A stretch of DNA of 19,468 nt from JBGPYB01 sp041493035 (GTDB lineage Bacteria; Acidobacteriota; Vicinamibacteria; Fen-336). The translations under genes were made by a program, and so were the position numbers. Below the pieces are notes generated by a model. The model ran no database searches. It was not told the origin of the DNA and saw only the letters and a program-made list of their open reading frames with translations. The stretch lies in contig JBGPYB010000091.1 in assembly GCA_041493035.1 (NCBI GenBank), positions 1 through 19,468 on the forward strand. Reading direction: 5' to 3'. This document shows, piece after piece, positions 7,665 to 13,116 of the stretch (position 1 is its first letter; the number at the start of each line of letters is the position of its first letter).

Positions 7665-8474
7665 ATGACTCTCAGCTGGAAACACTTCCCCGCGGGTGAA
7701 CGCGGATTTTTCCGAGCGCCAGTCCTCATCACGGGCAAGACCGAAGCGATTCTCGTCGACGGGGGATTCACGCTCGAAGACGGCCGTGCCCTTGCGCGAG
7801 CGATTGCGACATCGGGCAAGAAGCTGACGACCGTATACGTCAGTCAGAGCGACCCCGACTATTACTTCTCGCTCCGGCCCATCCGCGACGCATTCCCCGA
7901 CGCGCGCGTAATTGCCGCGCCGGTCACGGTCGCGTCAATCCAGGCCTCCGTCCAGAAGAAGCTCGACGTGTGGGGCCCGAAGCTCGGGGAGAATGGGCCG
8001 CGGGGGCTCGCCGACGTCGTCCTCCCGACTGCCTCGAGCGAGCCGGCACTCTCGGTCGATGGCGAGACGATCGCCATCGTCGAGGCGAAGGACCTCGCGA
8101 ACAGACGCTATCTGTGGGTGCCTTCGCTCAAGGCAGTCGTGGGCGGCGTGCTCGTATTCTCGGGCGTTCATGTGTGGACGGCGGATACGCCAACGCCCGA
8201 GCAGCGTGAGGCGTGGCGGAGGAACCTCGAGGTGATCTCCGCACTCCAGCCGGAGATCGTGGTCGCCGGGCACGCCGCGATGGGGGCAGCCACGGATCGC
8301 TCGGCGATCGAATACACGCGCGACTACCTGCTCGCGTTCGAAGAGGAGCTCGCCAAGACGGCCGACAGCCGCGCGCTGCACGCGGCGATGACGCGTCGCT
8401 ACCCCAACGCCGGGATGGTTGTCGCCCTCGATATTGGTGCGAAGGTCGCAACGGGCGAGACGAAGTGGGGTTGA
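7665..8474 (+). CDS. MBL-fold family protein lacking the canonical metal-binding motif
   Basis: 269 residues resembling the metallo-beta-lactamase fold: an N-terminal strand pair ending ILVDGGFTLEDGRAL (residues 29-43), LTTVYVSQSDPDYYFSLRPI (54-73), a central AIVEAKD, LVFSGVHVWTADTP (163-176) and IVVAGHAAMG (198-207). Where active members have HxHxDH, this protein has SQSDPDY at 60-66: all three histidines are gone and only Asp residues remain. It is therefore probably not a normal zinc hydrolase, and may be a binding protein or use another chemistry. Related proteins with the same change seem to exist as stand-alone enzymes of unknown role. GGAGAAG about 8 nt before the ATG supports the start. 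A broken toxin gene follows 5 nt after its stop. Confidence 0.75.
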   Translation: MTLSWKHFPAGERGFFRAPVLITGKTEAILVDGGFTLEDGRALARAIATSGKKLTTVYVSQSDPDYYFSLRPIRDAFPDARVIAAPVTVASIQASVQKKLDVWGPKLGENGPRGLADVVLPTASSEPALSVDGETIAIVEAKDLANRRYLWVPSLKAVVGGVLVFSGVHVWTADTPTPEQREAWRRNLEVISALQPEIVVAGHAAMGAATDRSAIEYTRDYLLAFEEELAKTADSRALHAAMTRRYPNAGMVVALDIGAKVATGETKWG

Positions 8475-8479
8475 GCGGG

Positions 8480-8586
8480 ATGAAGACGAACCTCGAGATC
8501 CGGGGCTGGCCGAAGTGCTCGTCTGGTACGAAGTCAAGCGACAGGGGTTGGGGGACGAGTTCCTAGACGAAATAGAAGCCGTTCTC
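8480..8586 (+). pseudogene. ParE/RelE-type toxin remnant, frameshifted and truncated
   Basis: An ATG at 8480 opens MKTNLEIR. After a -1-type shift near 8504 the other frame continues LAEVLVWYEVKRQGLGDEF and LDEIEAVL, which is the first half of a ParE/RelE-family toxin (typical WYEExxPGLGxxFLxEvE signature). The similarity stops at about 8580-8588, where an IS3-like segment on the opposite strand begins. So the gene has two lesions, a frameshift and loss of its 3' half. It starts 5 nt after the MBL-fold gene. No matching antitoxin is seen nearby. Calls rest on motif reading, not on an alignment search. Confidence 0.6.
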
Positions 8587-8587
8587 C

Positions 8588-8714
8588 CCCGGACCAGGGG
8601 CACCACCTCCGCCTTGTACTCCGCCGCAAACTTCCGTCGCGCACGCTTCTCCATTGGGACTCCTCGAGGGATCTTCGCCGCGTCTAAGGTGTCCACCAAA
8701 CCGGGGGAGGTCCA
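8588..8714 (-). mobile_element. IS3-family insertion sequence remnant (OrfA start and terminal end)
   Basis: On the minus strand an ATG at 8654 encodes MEKRARRKFAAEYKAEVV plus PLVR, the classic N-terminus of an IS3/IS911 OrfA (helix-turn-helix transposase subunit). It then loses similarity at about 8589, at the junction with the broken toxin gene. Upstream of the ATG, GGTTTGGTGGACACC (8703-8689) and a preceding TGGACCTCCCCC look like an IS3-type terminal inverted repeat starting with TG at about 8714. Only about 125 bp of the element are left, with no OrfB and no second end. The outer end touches the start codon of the next gene, so the hydrolase ribosome site may come from the IS tip. Confidence 0.55.
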
Positions 8715-9701
8715 ATGAGCAGACAAGAGCCGGTAGGACACGCAACCGCAACACGGCGTCAAGTTCTCATCGGCGCCGCCGGAGTCGTAGCCGCAGCAGC
8801 TGGGCCGGTCGCCCTGGCTTCTGTCAGCGCCGCCGCGAACGCGGCGACGATCCCCAACCGCGACCAAGGAGACAAGTCGATGAACACGATCACGACCAAG
8901 GACGGCACGCAGATCTACTACAAGGACTGGGGCAAGGGCCAGCCCGTGGTCTTCAGCCACGGGTGGCCCCTTTCCGCCGACGCCTTCGAAGACCAGATGT
9001 TCTTCCTGGCTTCGCACGGATATCGATGCATCGCGCATGACCGCCGCGGCCACGGCCGCTCCAGTCAGCCCTGGAACGGGAACGACCTGGACACCTACGC
9101 CGACGACCTGGCCACGCTCGTCGAGTCCCTCGACCTGACGCAAGCGGTCCACGTCGGGCATTCCACGGGCGGCGGCGAAGTCGCGCGCTACATCGGCCGC
9201 CACGGCACGAAGCGCGTAGCGAAGGCGGTGCTGATCGGCGCCATTCCGCCCCTGATGCTGAAAACACCTGCCAATCCCGGCGGCACGCCGATCGAGGCGT
9301 TCGACCAGCTGCGCGCGAGCGTCCAGGCCGACCGCTCGCAGTTCTGGAAGGACCTGAGCCTGGCGTTCTACGGCTACAACCGGCCGGGAGCCAAGATCTC
9401 GGACGGCGTGCGCGAATCGTTCTGGCTTCAGGGCATGATGGCTGGCTTTCCGGCCGCGTACTTCTGCATCAAGGCGTTCTCCGAGACGGACCTGACGGAG
9501 GACCTCAAGAAGATCGACGTGCCCACGCTCATCCTCCACGGCGACGACGACCAGATCGTACCCATCGCCGACTCCGCCCTGCTGTCCTCGAAGATCGTCA
9601 AGGGCGCCATCCTGAAGGTCTACAAGGGCGCCCCGCATGGGATGTGCACGACACACAAGGACCAGATCAACGCCGAGCTCCTCTCATTCATCAAGGCCTA
9701 G
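8715..9701 (+). CDS. Alpha/beta hydrolase, non-heme chloroperoxidase-like, with Tat signal
   Basis: 328 residues. Residues 1-44 carry a twin-arginine signal (TRRQVLIGAAGVVAAAAGP, RR at 14-15). The rest is a cofactor-free haloperoxidase/esterase-type alpha/beta hydrolase: oxyanion region FSHGWPLSADAF (80-91), HDRRGHGRSSQP (108-119), nucleophile elbow GHSTGG with Ser150, catalytic Asp279 in HGDDDQIVP and His308 in APHGMC. Such enzymes hydrolyse esters or form peracids with H2O2. Ribosome site GGGGGAGG lies 4 nt before the ATG. A second in-frame ATG at 8880 (M56), where most relatives begin, has its own AAGGAG 8 nt upstream, so a cytosolic form is possible. Mono-cistronic by spacing, with a hairpin after the stop. 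Confidence 0.92.
   Translation: MSRQEPVGHATATRRQVLIGAAGVVAAAAGPVALASVSAAANAATIPNRDQGDKSMNTITTKDGTQIYYKDWGKGQPVVFSHGWPLSADAFEDQMFFLASHGYRCIAHDRRGHGRSSQPWNGNDLDTYADDLATLVESLDLTQAVHVGHSTGGGEVARYIGRHGTKRVAKAVLIGAIPPLMLKTPANPGGTPIEAFDQLRASVQADRSQFWKDLSLAFYGYNRPGAKISDGVRESFWLQGMMAGFPAAYFCIKAFSETDLTEDLKKIDVPTLILHGDDDQIVPIADSALLSSKIVKGAILKVYKGAPHGMCTTHKDQINAELLSFIKA
8866..8882 (+). promoter_or_regulatory. Internal ribosome site and second start (M56) of the hydrolase
   Basis: AAGGAG (8866-8871), 8 nt, then ATG (8880-8882), in frame with the long ORF. This site is stronger in spacing than the upstream one. The protein from here lacks the Tat signal and matches the usual start of non-heme chloroperoxidases (MNTITTKDGTQIYYKDWG). 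Either it is the ancestral start with a signal added upstream, or both starts are used. Confidence 0.55.
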
Positions 9702-9710
9702 GACGAATCC

Positions 9711-9733
9711 AGCCCGGGACCTGTGTCCTGGCT
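9711..9733 (+). terminator. Hairpin after the hydrolase gene, possible terminator
   Basis: AGCC-C-GGGAC-ctgt-GTCCTGGCT forms a 9-bp stem with one bulged C and one G-T pair, beginning 10 nt after the stop codon. No T-tract follows, so intrinsic termination is uncertain. Confidence 0.35.
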
Positions 9734-10320
9734 TAAGGAAGTAGAGTCATGAAGTTCCCATCGACAAGGTCAATTCAGTCTGGCGGACTTCCGGGTGAAC
9801 GGACCCACGTCCCGAAGTGTCCATGCCCCTCTAGGAAGACAGGCGAGCGGCGGTCGAGGCTGTCCTCCGTGAGGCCGGCTTTCCCGTCAATGCCCGGTTC
9901 TGAAGCGCGACCCCCTGTTGGTCTGCGCTTGAGAAGGTTGTTGGTGGATAAGGGCGTAGCCCTGAAGAGAGACGACCTGGGGCTCGGCGACGTCGTGGTA
10001 GGCGCAGACGGCCTTCTTCGCGAGGGAGAATGCGTGGCGAGAGCCTCATGCTTCTTCTCCAGTGGAAGCCGGAAGCGGCCCGGCGCTCGTGCCGTGAGGT
10101 TCATGAGGGCCCGGTTCTCAATGATCCGTGCGGGATGGCTGAGGAGCACTTCAGGATCCCGGTATGCAGCGGCTTTAAGAAACCCCTCGCGGAAGCGTGG
10201 GAAGACTTCAAAGTCTGGAATTGAAGGGCACAGCTGTGTCTCCTCCAGTCTCGGCTTGCGGGCGGCATTTCGCCGCGGTGTCGGCGGAGACAGCCGAACT
10301 CCGGTAGGCTTCTGTTTCGG
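9734..10320. other. Region without a convincing gene
   Basis: About 590 nt. Both strands have open frames, but none shows a recognised domain or clear start. The most protein-like stretch is on the minus strand at about 10222-10040: IPDFEVFPRFREGFLKAAAY followed by RDPEVLLSHPARIIENRALM. It has no ribosome site and turns into Ser/Pro/Arg-rich noise, so it may be a decayed gene fragment. A plus-strand frame from 9749 to 10336 looks like random high-GC coding and overlaps the start of the next gene. I do not annotate either as a gene. Confidence 0.4.
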
Positions 10321-10758
10321 ATGCTGCTGGGACTGAGCGCTGGCTTCCTGCTTGCCTGGGCTGCGCTGGTCGTTTTCCTGTGGGCGGCTAGGCCCAAGGG
10401 CTTGGCTCTCCAGGAGGCGATGCGCTTGCTTCCGGACACGCTCCGCTTGCTTGGACGGCTCGCAGCTGATCGGACCCTACCCGGGGCCGTGCATTTCCGG
10501 CTCGTGCTGCTCTTGGCCTATCTGGCCCTTCCGTTCGACATCGTTCCTGACTTTATCCCCGTGATCGGGTACGCGGACGACGCCATCCTGCTGTGTGTAG
10601 TCCTACGCTCCATCGTTCGACGCGCAGGGCCCGACACCATTCGACGCCACTGGCCAGGCAGCAAGGACGGCTTGGAGGCCCTGTGGCAGGTGGCAGGGCT
10701 TCCGGGCACGGCGGAGCTTGCGCACGCCGGCCCGCCCGCTCGGGGCGCGGGAGTCTAG
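10321..10758 (+). CDS. DUF1232 (YkvA-like) membrane protein
   Basis: 145 residues. A hydrophobic N-terminus (GFLLAWAALVVFLWAARP) is followed by the DUF1232 core: RLVLLLAYLALPFDIVPDF at about 59-77 and IPVIGYADDAILLCVVLRSI at 78-97. The DxxPDFIPVxGYxDD signature is diagnostic of this family. Members are small inner-membrane proteins of unknown role. The C-terminal 40 residues are variable. No strong ribosome site precedes the ATG, so the start could be wrong by a few codons. It stands alone, followed by a hairpin and the tRNA-Ala fragment copy 3. Confidence 0.85.
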   Translation: MLLGLSAGFLLAWAALVVFLWAARPKGLALQEAMRLLPDTLRLLGRLAADRTLPGAVHFRLVLLLAYLALPFDIVPDFIPVIGYADDAILLCVVLRSIVRRAGPDTIRRHWPGSKDGLEALWQVAGLPGTAELAHAGPPARGAGV

Positions 10759-10811
10759 GCGCATCAGCCGGGTTCGACTGTCGTTGCCGCCGGGCTGCTG
10801 GCGGACGCGCT

Positions 10812-10833
10812 GGGGCCTTTGAATAAGGTCCCC
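10812..10833 (+). terminator. Hairpin after the DUF1232 gene
   Basis: GGGGCCTT-tgaat-AAGGTCCCC gives an 8-bp stem with one bulged T, 53 nt after the stop. There is no T-run behind it, so it is a weak candidate. Confidence 0.35.
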
Positions 10834-10877
10834 GTGTTCCACGAGGTCCCACTCGGTTGCAGAGTGTTCCCGTCACG

Positions 10878-10896
10878 ATGGACAAGAAATGGACAA
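10878..10896. repeat. ATGGACAA direct repeat next to tRNA fragment copy 3
   Basis: Two exact copies of ATGGACAA (10878-10885 and 10889-10896), 11 bp apart, about one helical turn. They lie 34 nt outside the 58-nt repeat block, beyond the CCA end. That layout is like integrase arm-type sites beside a tRNA attachment core, but no integrase gene is in the window. Confidence 0.35.
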
Positions 10897-10930
10897 ATCG
10901 GCCCGCTCACCGATTCGTCGTCCCGCTAAG

Positions 10931-11017
10931 TTGTTGCTGGAGTTGGTGGAGCTGATGGGGATCGAACCCATGACCTCGTGAATGCCATTCTCTTGGGCTC
11001 CGGGGCTGCGCCACCGG
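10931..11017 (-). repeat. tRNA-Ala(GGC) 3'-half repeat, copy 3 (best preserved)
   Basis: On the minus strand 10988-10944 is a clean tRNA-Ala 3' half: loop ATGGCAT, stem TCACG, variable AGGTC, T-arm ATGGG-TTCGATC-CCCAT, acceptor CAGCTCC (with the T70 expected of the alanine G3-U70 pair), ACCA. The upstream part has a D-arm-like GGCGCAGCCCCGGAGCCC and gives total tRNA length. However, the anticodon 5' strand AGAGA and the acceptor 5' strand CGTCCGG do not pair with the 3' half, so I rate it a chimeric remnant and not a functional tRNA. It shares 58 nt with copy 1 (three mismatches) and about 60 nt with copy 2. Confidence 0.65.
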
Positions 11018-11049
11018 ACGGGCCTCAAGCCCGGGGCAGCGCAATCGCC

Positions 11050-11077
11050 TTGACAAGTCAGACGCAGCGCTTATAAT
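11050..11077 (+). promoter_or_regulatory. Consensus sigma-70 promoter of the sulfur operon
   Basis: TTGACA (11050-11055), 16 bp, TATAAT (11072-11077): both hexamers are perfect. Transcription would start near 11084, giving a leader of about 15 nt without a Shine-Dalgarno before the ArsR-rhodanese ATG at 11099. A promoter this strong needs a repressor, and the first gene encodes one. Confidence 0.85.
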
Positions 11078-11080
11078 CAA

Positions 11081-11096
11081 ATAATCAATTGAATAT
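11081..11096 (+). promoter_or_regulatory. Candidate operator of the ArsR-rhodanese repressor
   Basis: ATAATCAATTGAATAT is a 16-bp palindrome (7 of 8 pairs match) centred on TCAATTGA. It covers the likely transcription start, just downstream of the -10. AT-rich imperfect palindromes at this position are typical of ArsR/SmtB-family sites, including those of the sulfide-responsive BigR/SqrR group. Confidence 0.6.
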
Positions 11097-11098
11097 TT

Positions 11099-11761
11099 AT
11101 GAATGCGAATCACTCTCTCTATCAACAGCTTGCAAGGATAGGCCAGGCGGTTGCCAGCGGCCCGCGGCTCGCTCTTCTCGACCTGCTGAGGCAGGGACCC
11201 CGCACGGTGGAGGCCCTCGCGCAAGAGGCAGGGCTCACGCTCGCCAACGCCTCGCAGCATCTCAAGGTGTTGCGCCAGGCCCGCCTCGTGGAGGCCGAGA
11301 AGCGGGGCATCTTCGTGACCTACCGTGTCGCTGACCAAGCGGTCGACGATTTCTACGGCGCCCTTCGGGGGCTCGCGGAGGCGCGGCTCGCCGAGGTCCA
11401 GCAGATCGCCCGGACCTTCGTCGAGAAGCGGGGCAGCCTCGAGCCGGTCGACAGGCGGCGGCTGCTGGAGCGGGTCCGGGCCGGAGAGGTCACGGTCCTC
11501 GACGTGCGGCCGGTGGAAGAGTATCGAGCAGCACACATCGCCGGCGCCCTATCCGTGCCCCTCAAGGAACTGGAGAAACACCTCGGCAGCTTGCCCAAGG
11601 ACCGCGAGATCGTTGCCTACTGCCGGGGCCCCTACTGCGTGCTCGCGCCGGAAGCGGTGAAGCTGCTGCGGGCGCGCGGCTACCGCGCCATGGCGCTCGG
11701 TGACGGCGTGGCCGAGTGGCGCGCTCGCAGCTTGCCGGTGGCCGCTGGGGAGATACCGTGA
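11099..11761 (+). CDS. ArsR-family repressor fused to a rhodanese domain
   Basis: 220 residues. Residues 1-105 are a winged-helix ArsR/SmtB domain (GPRLALLDLLRQGPRTVEAL, then LTLANASQHLKVLRQARLVE as the recognition helix and FVTYRVAD as the wing). Residues 115-213 are a rhodanese domain (VTVLDVRPVEEYRAAHIAGA, then IVAYCRGPYCVLAPEAV) with Cys175 as the persulfide-carrying residue and Cys180 close by. The only two cysteines are in the rhodanese part, so sulfane sulfur is probably sensed there and relayed to DNA binding. This is inference. The gene follows a consensus promoter and a palindrome, and its stop overlaps the next GTG start (GTGA), so it is the operon head and probable autorepressor. 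Confidence 0.92.
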   Translation: MNANHSLYQQLARIGQAVASGPRLALLDLLRQGPRTVEALAQEAGLTLANASQHLKVLRQARLVEAEKRGIFVTYRVADQAVDDFYGALRGLAEARLAEVQQIARTFVEKRGSLEPVDRRRLLERVRAGEVTVLDVRPVEEYRAAHIAGALSVPLKELEKHLGSLPKDREIVAYCRGPYCVLAPEAVKLLRARGYRAMALGDGVAEWRARSLPVAAGEIP

Positions 11762-12741
11762 GCACGCTCGGCCTGCTCGGAGCCCTCGCGGTGGGATCGG
11801 CCTTCGGCTACGGGGCGCAGCGCGGGGCGTTCTGCATGAACTCCGCCTTCCGCGGCGCGATCGAAGGCGAATGGACAAAGGTCAAGGCCCTGGGCCTCGC
11901 TGTCGCAGTTCAACTCCTGTTGCTCCCGGTGGTCTTCGCGACCGGGTTGGCGCGGTCGGCGCACCTACCCCTCAAGCCGACGGCCGCCGTCGTTGGCGGC
12001 GTCCTCTTCGGCGCCTCGATGCGTTGGGCGGGCGGGTGTGCGGCGGGTGTCTTGTACAAGCTGGGCGCTGGTGACGTCGGAGCCCTGCTCGCTGTCCTCG
12101 GAATGGCGCTGGGTGCGACGGCATCCGATTCCGGTCCTCTGGTCGGTGTTCGCACCTCGCTGCAGGAAACGATCCCCACCGCTGCTTCCTGGAGTCCGTC
12201 GCCTGCCGTCTCTGTTGTTGGGGGCCTCTTTCTGTTGGCCGCCTTGGCTCGGTTGGCCGACGGCCGCGCCGGTGCGTGGTCCTGGCGAAAGACCGGACTT
12301 TGGGTCGGCGTCGTTGCCGCGCTTGCGTGGCCGGTGTCCGCGGCAGCCGGACGGGACTTTGGTCTCGCGGTCGTGCCCGGCACGACGGGTCTCCTGTCCG
12401 CAGTCGCGGGGCACCCATTCCCTGCGTGGGACGGTCTGCTCGTCCTGGGCGTCCTGTTCGGCGGCTGGCTGGGGGCGCGGCGGAACGGACCGATCGCCCT
12501 CAGCGCCCCGAACTCGGCCGCGCTCTTGCGGCGCTTCGCGGGAGGCCTCGGCCTCGGGATCGGTGCATCCATCGCTACCGGCTGCACCGTGGGCCAGGGA
12601 CTCACCGGCCTCGCGCTCCTCGCGCCCAGCAGCTTCGTCGTGATGGGCGCCATCTTCGGCGGCAGCACCATGGCGGCGCTCATCGCGCGACGGCTGGAGA
12701 CTGCCGCCAGTCCCATGGTCCCGTCGTCTGCTTCGCAGTGA
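11758..12741 (+). CDS. YeeE/YedE-family thiosulfate/sulfur transporter (TsuA-like)
   Basis: 327 residues from GTG 11758, with about nine hydrophobic helices. The three cysteine motifs of the family are all present: RGAFCMNSAF (Cys26), RWAGGCAAGV (Cys94) and ATGCTVGQGLTG (Cys276). In the characterised thiosulfate importer of this family such cysteines pass the substrate through the membrane. An in-frame ATG at 11716 would add 14 residues that lie inside the repressor gene. The GTG is better because it overlaps the repressor stop and follows GGGGAGA. It likely imports thiosulfate or a related sulfur species for the DsrE protein and flavoprotein next door. Confidence 0.92.
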   Translation: MSTLGLLGALAVGSAFGYGAQRGAFCMNSAFRGAIEGEWTKVKALGLAVAVQLLLLPVVFATGLARSAHLPLKPTAAVVGGVLFGASMRWAGGCAAGVLYKLGAGDVGALLAVLGMALGATASDSGPLVGVRTSLQETIPTAASWSPSPAVSVVGGLFLLAALARLADGRAGAWSWRKTGLWVGVVAALAWPVSAAAGRDFGLAVVPGTTGLLSAVAGHPFPAWDGLLVLGVLFGGWLGARRNGPIALSAPNSAALLRRFAGGLGLGIGASIATGCTVGQGLTGLALLAPSSFVVMGAIFGGSTMAALIARRLETAASPMVPSSASQ

Positions 12742-12753
12742 GGAGTTGCGCCT

Positions 12754-13101
12754 ATGAAGACCCTCATGATCCTGAACGACGCGCCCTATGGCAGCGAGCG
12801 GACCTACAACGGGCTCCGGCTCGCCGGATCACTCGCCCGGCAGGGCGCGGAGTTCCGCGTGTTCCTGATCGGCGACGCCGTGGCCTGCGCGAAGACCGGC
12901 CAGAAGGTCCCGTCGGGCTACTACAACACGCAGAACATGCTCGGCGCGGTGATCCGCCACGGCGGGACGGTCGGCGTCTGCGGCTCCTGCATCGATGCGC
13001 GCGGCATCACCGACGGCGAGCTCGCTGAAGGAGCGCGCCGGAGCACCCTCGACGAGCTCACGGCCTGGACGCTCGAAGCGGACCGAGTGCTGACGTTCTG
13101 A
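12754..13101 (+). CDS. DsrE-family sulfur relay protein
   Basis: 115 residues, the usual length. It opens MKTLMILNDAPYGSERTYNG (nucleotide-like loop of the DsrE fold), then RVFLIGDAVACAKTGQKVPS with Cys45 and VGVCGSCIDARGI with Cys76 and Cys79. DsrE-type proteins carry persulfides between enzymes in the cytoplasm, and the conserved cysteines fit this. GAGGAG lies 8 nt before the ATG, and the gene starts 12 nt after the transporter stop. It probably takes sulfur from the importer and hands it to a downstream enzyme. The direct partner is not known. Confidence 0.92.
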   Translation: MKTLMILNDAPYGSERTYNGLRLAGSLARQGAEFRVFLIGDAVACAKTGQKVPSGYYNTQNMLGAVIRHGGTVGVCGSCIDARGITDGELAEGARRSTLDELTAWTLEADRVLTF

Positions 13102-13116
13102 ACGGAGGCTGAGCGA

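Noticed and set aside
9749..10336. 195-codon plus-strand frame after the hydrolase
   Set aside because: No recognised domain, no clear ribosome site, Arg/Ser-rich random look, and it runs into the DUF1232 gene start.
10944..11020. Intact tRNA-Ala(GGC) gene
   Set aside because: Length and T-arm fit, but the 5' acceptor strand (CGTCCGG) and the anticodon 5' strand (AGAGA) do not pair with the 3' half, and the D-stem has a C-C mismatch.
10907..11536. Small frames containing the peptide EWHSRGHGFDP near 7250 and 10950
   Set aside because: This peptide is just the translation of the tRNA-Ala 3' half and T-arm, a known source of false proteins.
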